Assembly (NCBI RefSeq): GCF_030272615.1 | Contig: NC_081411.1 | Location: forward strand, 181,002,977-181,060,976 | Length of the DNA: 58,000 bases | Source: Cryptomeria japonica | Taxonomy: Eukaryota > Streptophyta > Pinopsida > Cupressales > Cupressaceae | Direction of reading: 5' to 3' | In this document: piece after piece, positions 23,240 through 34,725 of the stretch | How positions within the stretch are numbered: position 1 is the stretch's first letter | Layout of the letters: each line of letters starts with the position of its first letter | Notes under the pieces: generated by a model | Seen by the model: the letters and a program-made list of their open reading frames with translations, nothing else | Told to the model about the DNA's origin: nothing | The model's database searches: none | Made by a program: the position numbers and the translations under genes

Positions 23240-24461
23240 TTGATGAGGATATGTCTTTTGATCATTTGTTTCTTTAGTCCATCAATCTCTTTGTTTCTAT
23301 CGACAATACTTTTGTTTCGAATATTACTTCGATCACATATTTTTTCCCTTAATCGAAATACTGTATTCGGTCAGTATGGCTATCTCCTCATCAAAACATA
23401 TCTGATATCCATTAGGTCTTATGTCGAAGAAACCTTGGGCTTTGCTTTCCTCCTTTATTTTTCCATCGAAATACTTCTTTCATCGATATCACTATGCCCC
23501 GTTGATGAATGAGTCTATTATCTCACCGAAGCTTTTCTTTATTTTCCCTTATCATTCTTTACAGATAAAGTTACATCAGCAAAACCACGCATATCGAGAA
23601 CGTGCCTTTTAATCTCCTCAAAACCTATATCCTCATTGATATCTTTTATCCATGTAGCTTCCTTTTGTCTAATTGATATTATTCTTTCGATGAAAATGCT
23701 CCTTTCGGTGGGTCCTTTTTATGTTGCATCAATAGTATTATTACCTCAAGAACTTTTCCCGTTGATGAAGACCCTCTCTACTTTCTTTGATATCTTTTGT
23801 CGATGAAATTATTATCTTCGGTGAGTCCTTTCTGGAATTCATTGATGTTTCCTTCCTTTGATGGCTCTTTTATATTGATGAGACATCTCTGGGTCTCATT
23901 GATACCTTTTTATCGATGTAGCTTCCTTTTGTCTTATCGATATTATTCTTTCAATGAAAATGCTCCTTTTAGTGGGTCCTTTTTATGTTGCACCGATAGT
24001 ATTATTTCCTCGAGAAATTTTCCCATCGATGAAGACCCTCTCTGCTTTCTTTGATATCTTTTATCGATGAATTTATTATCTTTGGTGAGTCCTTTCTACA
24101 ATTCATCAATGTTTCCTTCCTTCGATGGCTCTTTTATATCGATGAGACATCTCTGGGTCTCATCAATATCTTTTTATCGATGTAGCTTCCTTTTGTCTAA
24201 TCGATATTATTCTTTCGATGAAAATGCATAATCGGTGACAATAATTATCTTCGGTGATAATAATTATTTTTTTTCATAAAAATTATCATCATCGGAATTA
24301 CGATGAATACCAAGCTTTCGACCGATGACTTCTTTGATCATTGGCAGAGTCCATTGGTTGTCGAATTTCCGACGGGCATGGCATCGTCGACCAATCCGAC
24401 ATCAAGTTTTCGATGGTGGATTTTGTCAGCACTCCAATGAAAATTTGTCACAAATCTGACA
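23240..24461. repeat. CACTA right subterminal repeat region
   Basis: Dense in TCGATG/CATCGA and TCGGTGA words. It includes a tandem repeat with units starting at 23635, 23898 and 24162 (263 and 264 bp, then a partial copy to about 24228); each unit runs from a GATATC-TTTTATCGATG start to GAGACATCTCTGGGTCTC. Such subterminal arrays are where TNPA-type proteins bind in known CACTA elements. The block is partly duplicated at 17233-17990. Confidence 0.85.
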
Positions 24462-24479
24462 ACTCTAAATGTACTAGTG
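24462..24479 (-). repeat. CACTA right terminal inverted repeat
   Basis: Plus strand ends ...CTCTAAATGTACTAGTG, followed by the target duplication ACC at 24480-24482. Confidence 0.9.
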
Positions 24480-25115
24480 ACCGACACCCTGGCTGACAAG
24501 AATTTTGTATAAATATATTTTGTAATTAATTGTAAAATCTATTGAAAGCCGACTTGGCAGATTGTAATATGACTCATATATGTATGAGATCAATATAGAT
24601 CATTTAGGCAATGGATATATGAAAGGATTAATACAGACCTAATATGCGAATTGTAATGCAAATATAGGATAAGGGTTTATGTATGTAGCAGATCTTAAAT
24701 TGGTACTAAATCTAGCATAGTAGATGCTGATCTGAAGTAGTACAAGACTTTGGATTTATATAATCCATTTGTAAGTCAGTGTGACTTCTTTGTAATTGAG
24801 CAGTGAACTCTAGGCACTTGGCCTTCTTGCATGTGTAGGCCCCTATTGTAAGCAGTAATATTCTCTTATTGTCTAGTAAGTGAATTTTGTGGGTCACAAA
24901 TCCCACCGAGGTTTTTCCCACACCGGGTTTCCTCATTAAAATATTGTGTTATGGTGTGTCTCTTATGTTGTGGTTGATGTTCTTATTTACTACATTATTT
25001 TTGGTTTACCAGTACAAAGTTTTGATATGCTTTTCATGTTTCAAGTCAAGAAAATTATTATACTGGTTAGATATTGATTCAGCCCCCCCTCTCAGTATCT
25101 TTGGGAATCCTAACA
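24480..25115 (+). repeat. LARD-1 5' LTR, remaining 633 bp after the duplicated ACC
   Basis: From CCGACACCCTGGCTGAC onward it matches the 3' LTR at 30993-31628 to the end CCTAACA. A TATA box (TATAAATA, 24508-24515) lies early in it and a TTCAG-C-run-TCTCAG block near its end, as in related Copia-type LTRs. Confidence 0.92.
24508..24515 (+). promoter_or_regulatory. LTR TATA box
   Basis: TATAAATA within TTTTGTATAAATATATTT; conserved at 31021-31028 in the 3' LTR. Transcription would run towards gag. Confidence 0.6.
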
Positions 25116-25117
25116 AT

Positions 25118-25129
25118 TGGTATCAGAGC
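25118..25129 (+). other. LARD-1 primer binding site (initiator Met-tRNA)
   Basis: TGGTATCAGAGC, two bases after the LTR end; perfect match to the usual Copia site. Confidence 0.92.
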
Positions 25130-25186
25130 TTGGTCCTCTATTTTCAAAAGCCTAACAGCTTGAGGAAGATCTTGACACTGGTAGAG

Positions 25187-26299
25187 ATGGAAAATTTGAG
25201 AAAGCAATTGGAAATAGCTCTTTCAAACTATGATGTAGAAAAAGTAAAGAATATTAAACTTGAGGATCATCTGAAGGCGGCACAAGATATCATTTGAGGA
25301 GTTCAAGAAAATTTCTCTATAGCAAGGAATAAAAGAAGAGAACTTTATGAAAAGATGCAGAATGATGAAGATGAAAAAGAAACTCTTAATCATCTGGTGA
25401 ACCAACTGAGACAAGATAACTGTACAATGAAGAATGAGATGCAAGATATGACTATGAGATTTTGTAAAGAAATTGAAGATAGAAAGAAGAATGAAGATAA
25501 TTTGGCTAGAAGGCTAAATGATGTTGGAAATGAAAACACAAGACTCAGTCATGAAAATGATATGTTGAAGATAGAGTTGCTGCATACACAAAATGATAGA
25601 ACTGAACTCATGAGACAGAAAGAAATGTTGGAGAATGAACTGACTCCTGCAAATCAACACAAGGAGAAATTCAAGAAAAGTTTAGAATAACTTGTTGACA
25701 TGCTGAAAAATCATAAACCTAATGGTGATACAAATGGCCTTGACTTTAAAATTGGTGAAAGCTTTGGTACTGCAAATAATCATGATCATAGTAAACCGGT
25801 AAGACAACTTAATGCTTACAAATTCAATGGGAAATGCTTTAACTGTAACAAGTATGGTCATAGAGAAAATCAGTGTAGATCTAGAAATTATCAAAACACT
25901 AATACACCCACTAGTCAATGTTCTAAATGCAACAAAATTGGTCATAATTTAGAAAATTACAGAATGAATGTAAGATGTTATGTTTATGGAAGATTTGGAC
26001 ACTTATATAATCAATGTAGAACACATACCGGCATAGGATATGGGAAAGCTATTTAGAAAAACAATGTGACTTGTTATGCATGTAACAAAATTGGACATAT
26101 TGCAAAATTTTGTAGAAGCAAGACTTCACTAGAAAATAACAAAGGTCCTAGTTTGAAAGGTAAAGAAAATGTTGAAGAGGTAAAGCAATAATTCTCAAAA
26201 CAATGGATCAGAAAGTCAGATCAGAATGTTGATGGGAATACTCCTCCACTGGTAGAAAAGAGTAACACTCGATCGGTAGGAGACTCTTCATCTAACTGA
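25187..26299 (+). pseudogene. LARD-1 gag-like protein: coiled coil plus four zinc knuckles, broken
   Basis: ATG 25187 begins MENLRKQLEIAL, 58 bases after the primer site. The first 165 residues or so are charged heptad-like coiled coil (e.g. LARRLNDVGNENTRLSHEN). Then four tandem CCHC knuckles follow: CFNCNKYGHRENQC, CSKCNKIGHNLENY (last Cys lost), CYVYGRFGHLYNQC (second Cys lost) and CYACNKIGHIAKFC. There is no UBN2 domain of ordinary Copia gag. One frame runs to the stop at 26297-26299 with stops near 25295, 25688, 26054 and 26189. The likely role is RNA binding and packaging. The same plan appears in LARD-2. Confidence 0.8.
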
Positions 26300-26601
26300 A
26301 GGAAAATCCTTTGGAGGTTTAGCAACAAATTGAAAACATGCTAATATACCCTCGGTTGATGGTGAGAAGTTGAATTACTTCTTTACCGACAGATGAGTTA
26401 AGTTGTGACTTAACCAGCAAGCATTAAATGTGGTAGTTGGAGAAAATAACATTATAAAGTAAGTGTTTTGGCTCTTTTTCATTCACCGAGCATTCAAATC
26501 TTTGAGAGTGCAAAAATTACCAAGTGAAGGCATCCTTAGCAAAGAAGTGAAGCAGTTCACCCAGGCACTCATCCTAAAGGCAGATTGAGGTATTTATAAC
26601 T

Positions 26602-29600
26602 ATGGCTTCCTCATCCACTCCTGAATTTATTTCAAACCCTACTATGATTGAGGTAATCAAGCGCCCTAGAGTTGTATTCAAGCTTTTTCCAAAATAGAAA
26701 AGAAAGATGATACCCTAGGTGCATTTTCTAAAATTCCCAAGGGAGTAGTAGGGTATGTGCAAGATCATGGTGGGCCAAACATGCCCTTAAGTGGCAATGA
26801 AAATAAGAAAACAGAGTTAGGCAAATTGATGTAAAAATTTGAATAAGCTACCAACATTATTTCAAAAATATGTAAGAATAGAATCTGTAAAAAATCGAAT
26901 GTAGTTTCTAGGCTACTAATTTTTTTCTGAAAAAAATTAAATCTATTTGACTAAAATTTGAAATTTCAATGCAGTAGTACTAAAAATTCAGGAAAAATAT
27001 AAGAAGCGGGTTCCTGTCTGACCACCCTAATCACAATCAAATCATAATATTTTTTCATAAGATTTTAGATATAAGTAGGAGATTCATGTCTAGATGTGAC
27101 ACATAGTTTTTTGTATTTTTCTTTGAAATAAATAATTAATTATGATTTTTTTACTAGATGTTTTTAAAAATATAAAAAAGTCATATGTCTGACCACCATA
27201 ACTTGGTAAAAACTTTATGAAATTCAATGTTTCTTTTTTTAATCCTATAGTACATGAAGCATAGAATGTGACACATGTTTTAGATTCAAAAAATGTGATA
27301 CCATTTGAAAGTTATAGATATTTTTCAATTAGCCTATCAATCAAAACTTTAGTCAGAATATCGCCACTTTTTGGCCCTCATGATCCTGCACATACCTAGT
27401 ATATGCTGAAGACCCTAGGATATACATACATTGTCATATAGAGGAATTAGGAGATGATGAAATCAAGAACATGTATCAGATTGTGATTTGTGATGAATCT
27501 GGAAATATCAAACCGGAACATAAGATAGTGGAAACCCTAGGTTTTACTAAAATCATTAGTATCCTAAAATTTCCCAAGGATATTATAAGGATTGTGCTAA
27601 GTAGAGTTCATGGGGAATTCTTTTGGCTGGATTCAATCCACAAGATCACAAAAGAAGCAGTAAAGGTAGTAACAGGGTTATCTTCCACTGGTAATAGGCC
27701 TAACACAACTAAAAAGGTCTCTCATGACACAGTAATGGCCCTAATCGGCGCAACATTTGACAAAAGGTCTCTAAGGGTAAATGATGTGAAGGATATCAAT
27801 GTCAGGTTTGTCAGTATGATTTTAGGCTACAAGGCTACACATGCAAATAGGTTAAGCTCAATATCAAGCCTATGTATCAAAAGTGCATATGACATGGTAA
27901 ATGATAATGCTAGAATAGATGTGTGTGAATGGCTCAAAGATGAATTAATAGATAATCTGAAAAAGATAAAGGGAGATAAGAAAGGAACCTTTACATTTGG
28001 AAATTTACTTGTATGTTTAATGTTGTATATTACTAAGCATGTACCTAGTATTGGTAGGAGAGATTTTGGTTTTGACATACCGGTAGGAAAGCAACTTTTG
28101 GATACACTAAACAACATGGGAGATAATAGGGAGAAGAACATAAATGAACATTTTCAAGCATTAAAAGCTCGAATGAAGACTAGAACAAGACTGTCACAGG
28201 CAATTGTGGATAAATATCAAAAGGAAATATCTTTTGTAATTAAGAAAGATGAAATCTAGATGGAGGCAGTTGTCCCTAGGACTATCTGGGTAACTGAAAT
28301 GGGCTATGAAACAGATAATAACATCATAGAAACTTATGCAAAAGCCTTCCTTGAAGCACCAAAAGAACCAATTGAGAAAGTCTTTGGAAATGTAGAAATA
28401 ATTGAAAGTGGAATTCAGTCAAGAAAAAGGGTTAAGAGAGTTGAACAAACTGTAAAGAAGGGAACCCGATAGGCAAAGGCTATTAAGGAAGATGTTTTGA
28501 AACAAATTGGTATCAAGGAAAGTGAGCTGGAAGGACTTCAACTAGAAGCTCATCTTTCATCGGTTGGAACTTCTTTTGAGATTGATATACCAACTTTATT
28601 CAAAAGGGTGGAAAGGAAAAGAAAACCCTCACCGGCACCCTCACCCACACCCAGGAGAACCAAACAAAAGAAACAGGTAGTAAGGCCTCTAGTAAAGAAG
28701 TTGACTCCTAAGAAGAAAAAGGTAAAACAAGAAATTGCTCCACTAGATAAACTCCTTAGTGAAATAACAAAGGATGGAAAGTTGAAGAACATTAGCAAAT
28801 TATACAATACACTTTCCGCTGATGACAGAGAGAGGATATAAAATAGTGTAATTTTACACTTGGATATTTACAGGAAATTTTTGATGGAAATTGTTGATGC
28901 AATACCCACTGATCTTTACAAGAGACTTGAAGCTAGAAGGGTAGCTATTGTTGAGCTGGATAGGAAAATAAAAATTGAGAAATTACTTGCAGTTCACCCA
29001 GTGAACTCACCTGAAGAAATTGATCAATTAATTAGTGAAGCCAACCAGACTGTATTCTCAACTAGTCACCGACATGTAGCACTGATGCTAGGGAGAATGA
29101 ATGAAATTTCAGAAGAGACTGCAAACCAATGGGACATATTCTTTGTTTAAAAAGAAAAGCAAGAAGAACTCAAAAAACCCAAGACTATCCGAGTATATCA
29201 AAAAGACAGGGATAAGGGGAAAGGTAAGGAAGGTGGACCTCTAAACTTAAAAATAACTGATAACTTACCCCCACCTTCATCTGATACTCCACCGGTAGAA
29301 ACAGTTGACACACAACCGACTACAGAGAGTATGGAGACTCCTCTAGAGGATACAAATCCTGAGTCTGAAGTTTTGTATACCATGAATATTGATACACAAG
29401 AGGTGAATATTGTGGTAGATGAAGAAACCACTGAGGATAAGAAGAAAGATGTGGTTGTTGAGCCACCGACTGCAGATGTGGAAATCAATGTTAGCACAGA
29501 GATAGAGATACCAGCAGAGGAATCTACTGAGAAACAATTAGAGAAACCGGCAATGGATAGTGCATAGGAAAATGCACAGAAACTAAAAGTACATTTAGAG

Positions 29601-30678
29601 ACTACATCTTAGAAACTGGCAGTTGGGAGCTTAGAAAAACCTTTTGAGACATAGATGGAGAAACCAAAATAGAAACAAGTTAAGACATAGGTTCAGACCG
29701 AGATAGTGCCACCAGTAAAAACTGAAAAATCCTAAACCTTTGCTAATAGAAATGCCAACATAGACTAACCTACCAGAGGTCGAAACAAGCAATCTTATTA
29801 CCACAACTGACAACATGGAAATTGTGAAAACAGTTGGGGAGACATCAGGTACCTCAATGATAGAATTCTGGCCTACAAATGTGATAGAGGTCTTACTAGA
29901 CTCAATAAAGAATATCACAGAGTGTAATGCTCAAGCCTATAAGGCTATTGATGACACAATTCCTATTCTTAGGTTGATAGCACCAAAGTGCATTGTGGAT
30001 AAGAAAGATTCTTTAGGTCAACTAGACACATTGTCTAAATTCATCACTGGCAACATTTTGACAGTTGATCAAATAAATGAGGACATATTTAAGGAGAAAA
30101 TGAATAAAGAGAAAGAGAAATTCTTTGATGAAACAATAAAGAAGTGCATGGGATACATTGGCACCCTTTTACCGACACTAAACAAATCAATAATGGAGTT
30201 TAAGGAACTCTATAGAGATACATGCAAGACAAATGTTCTGACAACAAATATAGACAAGGAAATAAGTAAGGTTCAAAAGGAGATTGACAATATAGCTAAT
30301 AACCTCATCAGTTCATCTGAACCATTATCAATTACAGAGCAAAAGATACACAGTCTTGAAGAAAAACTTGAGAAATTTAAAAATGAGAAAGACAAAATAA
30401 AAGGGAAGGCAAAAGACCTTAAAAGCAAACTCAGCCCCAAATTGGAGTACCTCATCTCTTTGAGTAAAGAGAACTCTGAGGCACTTGTTCAAGGACTAAA
30501 GACACCAAAGGAACAAATGCATCACCTCACCGGTACTATTCAAAGGATAGAGGTTGCACTGAAAGATAGTGAAAAGTTCACTGAGAGTCTAAATTTGGTA
30601 TTAGCAGAACTCTTTCAGATTGTAACCAATAAGATACAAGGATCCAGGCACGAAACACACTCCACTGACAACAAATGA
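26602..30678 (+). pseudogene. LARD-1 ORF2: large unknown protein in the place of pol, interrupted by a MITE
   Basis: It starts MASSSTPEFISNPT at 26602, shifts frame in a T run near 26690, and is split by the insert 26752-27396. Removing that insert with one TAG copy restores the frame (GVVVYAEDPRIYIH). Motifs in order: HCHIEELG, ICDESGN, FWLDSIHKITKEAV with VTGLSSTGNRP, EWLKDELIDNLKKIK, MEAVVPRTIWV with EMGYE, a basic Lys/Pro segment near 28600-28730, KLLSEITKDGKLKNISKLYN, an acidic Thr/Glu-rich part (29270-29560) and a C-terminal coiled coil (30270-30650). In-frame stops lie at 28257, 28470, 28839, 29148 and 29565, and there is a frameshift near 29735. No enzyme motif is visible. Related to LARD-2 ORF2 at 36503. 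Function unknown. Confidence 0.8.
26752..27396. mobile_element. MITE-like element, 645 bp, with TAG duplication, inside ORF2
   Basis: The ends are inverted repeats: GGTATGTGCAAGATCATG on the left and, reverse-complemented, GGTATGTGCAGGATCATG on the right. Similarity continues through GGGCCAAA and, after a small gap, AGTGGC. TAG flanks it at 26749-26751 and 27397-27399. The inside is AT-rich, without genes, and holds two GTCTGACCACC words. It is non-autonomous, and its superfamily is not clear to me; a 3-bp duplication would fit PIF/Harbinger or CACTA size, but the end sequence fits neither well. Confidence 0.85.
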
Positions 30679-30696
30679 CAACCTTTATCATTGATG

Positions 30697-30855
30697 TCAA
30701 AGGGGGAGTAGTGAGATGAGAAAAATGATTAGAACAGGACATCATCAACTTAGGGGGAGCATAGATTTTTGACAACGCGGTTTTGGTAAGAAATTCTTTT
30801 TGGACACATTTTTATTTTTCTCATGAGTGTTGCCATCAATGCCAAAGGGGGAGAT
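30697..30855 (+). promoter_or_regulatory. Three polypurine tracts before the LARD-1 3' LTR
   Basis: CAAAGGGGGAG at 30698-30708, TTAGGGGGAG at 30750-30759 and CAAAGGGGGAGAT at 30843-30855, the last touching the LTR. They prime plus-strand DNA. Multiplied tracts are a known feature of Sirevirus-type Copia elements. Confidence 0.8.
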
Positions 30856-31628
30856 TGTTGCAAATGCACACTTTAATGAGAAATTGTAGGTGATTGAAGG
30901 TATTTTCATTGATGGAAACCTTATAGTCATGTGATATCGGCACCGATAGACTCTACACCGACATACAGATCACCAGCACCAAAAGAAAGATTACCGACAC
31001 ACTGGCTGACAAGAATTTTGTATAAATATATTTTTTAATTAATTGTAAAATCTTTTATAAGTGAACTTGGCGGATTGTAATATGACTCATATATGTATGA
31101 GATCATTGTAGATCATTTAGGTGATGGATATATGAAAGGATTAATATAGACCTAATATGCAAATTGTAAGGTAGATATACGATAAGGGTTTATGTATGTA
31201 GTAGAGCTTAAACTGGTACTAAATCTAGCATAGTAGATACTGATCTGAAGTAGTACAAGACTTTGGATTTATATAATCCATTTGTAAGTCAGTGTGACTT
31301 CTTTGTAATTGAGCAGTGAGCTCTAGGCACTTGATATTCTTGCATGTGCAGGCCCCTATTGTAAGCAGTAATATTCTCTTATTGGCCAATAAGTGAATAT
31401 TGTGGGTCACAAATCCAACTGAGGTTTTTCCCACACCGAGTTTCCTTGTTAAAATATTGTGTTATGGTGTGTCTCTTATGTTGTGGTTGCTGTTCTTATT
31501 TACTGCATTATTTTTGGTTTACAGGTACACAGTTTTGATATGCTTTTTATGTTTCAAGTCAAGAAAATTATTATACCAGTCAGATACTGATTCACCCCCC
31601 CCTCTTAGTATCTCTGAGAATCCTAACA
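30856..31628 (+). repeat. LARD-1 3' LTR, 773 bp
   Basis: Starts TGTTGCAAATGCACAC right after the polypurine tract and ends GAATCCTAACA. It matches both parts of the split 5' LTR and has a TATA box at 31021-31028. Confidence 0.93.
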
Positions 31629-31862
31629 AAAATTACCATGGTTTCCGTAGGAGCTCTGATGACAATTGTTGCATGGTTCTGTATGAGGTGAAATTGGTTT
31701 CCAATGGAATGTTCATTGGTTGTTCGATGAAATATCTTGCATCAATTGCCCTGATGAAATTTCAGCGATGAAAAATGCGTTGCCATTTTGTTGAACCTAC
31801 GACACAAAACCATTGGAATTCTAATGATATTTCATCAGAAAATGTGTCCAAATGTGTTAGTG
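31629..31862. mobile_element. Right end of a second CACTA element (host of LARD-1?)
   Basis: The segment after the LTR ends TGTCCAAATGTGTTAGTG; reverse-complemented this is CACTAACACATTTGGACA, nearly the terminus of the CACTA at 4514. GCGATGAAAA-type words occur here and just left of LARD-1 at 4361-4372, so LARD-1 probably sits within this older CACTA. I did not find the matching left end. Confidence 0.6.
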
Positions 31863-32939
31863 TATTATCCTAGGTGTAAATTTTGGTGAGTGTTTCTCTG
31901 CCTTTTAGTTTGGGATACCATTGTGGATTTCCCTCCCATAAGTTTCAATAAGTTGCCACCGTGAGATGGTAGTTTTATGTTGAGTTTTTGTGAGTATTAG
32001 GGTGCTTCTAAGTGATTAAGAGAGAAGCGTAGTGAAGTGTGTTATTATATCTCTTTCTAAAGATTAATAATGTACTTGCCCCATTTTGTAGGTGTATTTT
32101 TTTCTTGAAAGGGTATCTTGACATAAATTTGATATGAATATTAAACATATAATCACTTAATATCAAGTTGGTAATCTTATTTCTAGATTTGAATACTATA
32201 ACACCTCTCGTATTGGCATTATTATGCTTGTTATTTTAGGATCTAATCCATATATCAACATGTGTCTATGATTATTCAAGATTGTGCTTATCACAATTCT
32301 TTTTGTAGTGGCAACTATATGATGCATATTACGAAATAGTTATAGTATTTTTACAATTTCCATATTATGTTGTTATTTTAGTTGATTATGCTCATGTATC
32401 ATGGTTTCACTATTTTTATGTTTATGATGTTTGACCTCATTTGAGGAAATTATGTTTTTTAACTATTGTGTATATTCACAAGTACCCTTGATGCATATTA
32501 AGTGATTGTATGTATAAGGGATCGACTTGACCTAGATCTACAAGTCCAAGTGTACCTCGATGGTCATTAATATGTAATATCACACTAGATAATTGCCACA
32601 ATAACCTACCTATTGTACTCAATTGAGTATGATTTATCATGTTATAACTAGTGTTATACCCAAGATATAATGTTCATTAATGTTTCAAAAATAATTAATC
32701 TTGTAAGTGATCTACTTGTGAAGAGAATTTAAGTGTTTATAGTGTTAATTTGTATTTTGCATAAAAGTTAGCATGCAAATAAATTTAATAGTTTTTACTA
32801 GCAGTTTAATATCTAAAAATCAATATGGATGATTATGTATATTCATTTTCAAATGCACTAAATAATTATGGTAAAATAGATGTATGTGGGAATTAAAAGT
32901 TTTTTTATGGAAAATTAGCCCATTTTCATACTTAGTCAA
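31863..32939. other. Non-coding AT-rich spacer
   Basis: No gene, RNA gene or element end recognised on either strand. Confidence 0.5.
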
Positions 32940-33483
32940 TTTTGGAGTGTTGCCATTGTGTTGTCATTGATGTCAACTAGTATGGGATTTCAACTACAAG
33001 TTGGAGATTGTTGGGGAGATTATTGGCATTATGTTGTCATTAATGTCAACCGATATGCAAGTTATTGTTACCGGTATTGGAGATTGTTGATGACATGCAA
33101 TTTATTATTGCCAATATTGAAGATTGTTGGCATGTTGATGTCAACCAGTAAGAAAGCAAGAGACAAGTTGAAGGGAAGACCGACTAGTAAGAATACAAGA
33201 GACAAGTTGAAGGGAAGACAAACAAAACTAAAGAAAACAACTTGGATGGTTCCTAGCTCATATATTGAAGATGTGAATACTGCATCGAGAGTAAAGTGTG
33301 TGACCCGAGTAAGAAAATGGAAGGATGTGAAGTATTTGCCACTTCAGAAAAATGGTTAAGGAATGTCATCGATAAATGATGAGGATTCCCTATAGTTTCT
33401 TACCACAGGCATGTTTTGTGGTTTGGCAAGTGTGGTCCAGGATTACATGTCCTAACTGAAAGAATAGTGAAGTACATGATATG
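32940..33483. repeat. Degenerate LTR-start-like fragments and a short tandem repeat
   Basis: The sequence repeats Copia LTR-start phrases: GTTGTCATTGATGTCAAC near 32960, TTGGCATTATGTTGTCATT near 33025, and (G)GAGATTGTTGG near 33002, 33079 and 33122. At about 33149-33228 an AGTAAGAA-CAAGAGACAAGTTG-AAGGGAAGAC unit occurs twice. Probably scrambled LTR remains. The open frame across it is not a gene I can support. Confidence 0.5.
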
Positions 33484-34663
33484 TGTTGGCTTGATGATGA
33501 TGTCCTGATATAAAGAGTTGATTGGTGACCTGTTTTATGTTGTCATTGATGGAAACTATATTTTTATTGTCACATAAGTCTTTTAAGCCAACTGATAAAG
33601 CTTAACTAGTAGAAAAGACAGTTTAACGATGAACTGACAAATAGGTCCTCAATTGGTAAACATGAACTGTTTTGCATTCATGAAACCAATATAGGAGATT
33701 GATGAAGAGTTGGATGATGTAGTTTTATAGGAGTGATGGAGACAACTAATTGCAACTATGTTTCACACTGCATTAACAAATTCAATAGGATGATTGAGAT
33801 TTCATGTACAGAATAGGATATCTCAAAGAACAATTTACTGGTAGTGATAAATTCACTAAGATCGATTAACCGGTACTATTTTTGTTTTATTTTTGGTTTG
33901 TTATGTCGGTGGCCAACATAAGTAAGGTGTGTAATGTAAGGTTGTCTAGATTCATTGAACCTAGGAAATTATTACAAGATTATTAGCCGACTAAGTTGAT
34001 GTCTATTAAATGAGTGATGAGTTATGAGATAAGGGTACGTATGTATGTGTATGACATCGAAGGTGAATAAGACAAATTTGATTATGCATTGATTAGTGAA
34101 GCTTTGTATTGATGTGTTGTTGAAGTTTTGGAGGAACTGAAGCAAACCTTATCAAACACAAAAGTGTTATATGAAGATCATTTAACTATTGTTATCATAA
34201 CAGTTGCAACAACAAAATCCTTTAACTGGGTAGGTCCTAACAAGACTTAATGTGTAAATCCCCTAACAAGGTAGATCAACATCTAAGTTTAAATCCTCTT
34301 GCAAGGTTGTTCCTAATAGGGAAAAACTCCTAATAGGGCTCATCATAGAAATCCCTTAACTGGGTAACTCCTAACAAGCTCTACTCCTAATAGGGCATAT
34401 TTGTAAGACCTTAACCGGCCATAGATTTCTATTTTACAAATAGTGAATCTTGTGGATACTAACTCCCACCGTAACTTCTCCCTTTTGGGTTTCCACATAT
34501 AAATCATTGTGTTATGGTTGACAAGTTTTCTATAGTATTTACTTATGTGATTAATCTATTTGTATGCCTATTGACTTTAAAGTTGTTAAGAGGTGTAATT
34601 TGATTCTTAAGGTTTTTGCTTGCACTGATTCACCCCCCCTCTCAGTGACTTATAGGTTTATCA
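33484..34663 (+). repeat. LARD-2 left LTR
   Basis: Starts TGTTGGCTTGATG and ends TAGGTTTATCA just before the primer site. It has the runs CCTAACAGGG-like/ACCGG typical of its partner at 39997 and a C8-TCTCAG block at 34632. Confidence 0.88.
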
Positions 34664-34665
34664 AT

Positions 34666-34676
34666 TGGTATCAGAG
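34666..34676 (+). other. LARD-2 primer binding site
   Basis: TGGTATCAGAG, two bases after the LTR; it matches initiator Met-tRNA for 11 bases, after which AAAA replaces the usual C. Confidence 0.85.
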
Positions 34677-34725
34677 AAAAACTTCATTGCGGCTTAACCA
34701 CTTGGGAAGGATCCCTAAGGAAGAC

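Larger units (their letters stand above)
4514..24479 (+). mobile_element. CACTA (En/Spm-type) DNA transposon, about 20 kb, inserted in the LARD-1 5' LTR
   Basis: The left end reads CACTAATACATTTGGAC and the right end, reverse-complemented, CACTAGTACATTTAGAG. These are imperfect terminal inverted repeats of about 16-18 bp. The flanking ACC at 4511-4513 and 24480-24482 is the 3-bp target duplication typical of CACTA elements. Removing the element restores an LTR of 774 bp against 773 bp for its partner. Inside are TNP2-like and TNPA-like genes on the plus strand, captured PPR and CWC22 fragments, a long unrelated minus-strand ORF and repeat-rich subterminal regions. The transposase genes are damaged, so this copy could move only with help in trans. 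Confidence 0.92.
4373..31628 (+). mobile_element. LARD-1: pol-less LTR retrotransposon (gag + ORF2), split by a nested CACTA transposon
   Basis: The 3' LTR (30856-31628, 773 bp) starts TGTTGCAAATGCACAC and ends CCTAACA. The 5' LTR is in two pieces, 4373-4513 and 24483-25115, separated by the CACTA element. After the 5' LTR come a Met-tRNA primer site, a gag-like gene, a large ORF2 and three polypurine tracts before the 3' LTR. The internal region of about 5.7 kb is fully used by these, leaving no room for protease, integrase or reverse transcriptase, and I see no motif of any of them. Flanks AAAAC (4368-4372) and AAAAT (31629-31633) look like a 5-bp target duplication with one change. The two LTRs are about nine-tenths identical by eye, so the insertion is not recent. 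Confidence 0.85.

Noticed and set aside
32958-33359. 133-codon plus-strand frame
   Set aside because: Made of degenerate LTR-start phrases and a short tandem duplication; no similarity to a protein I know.
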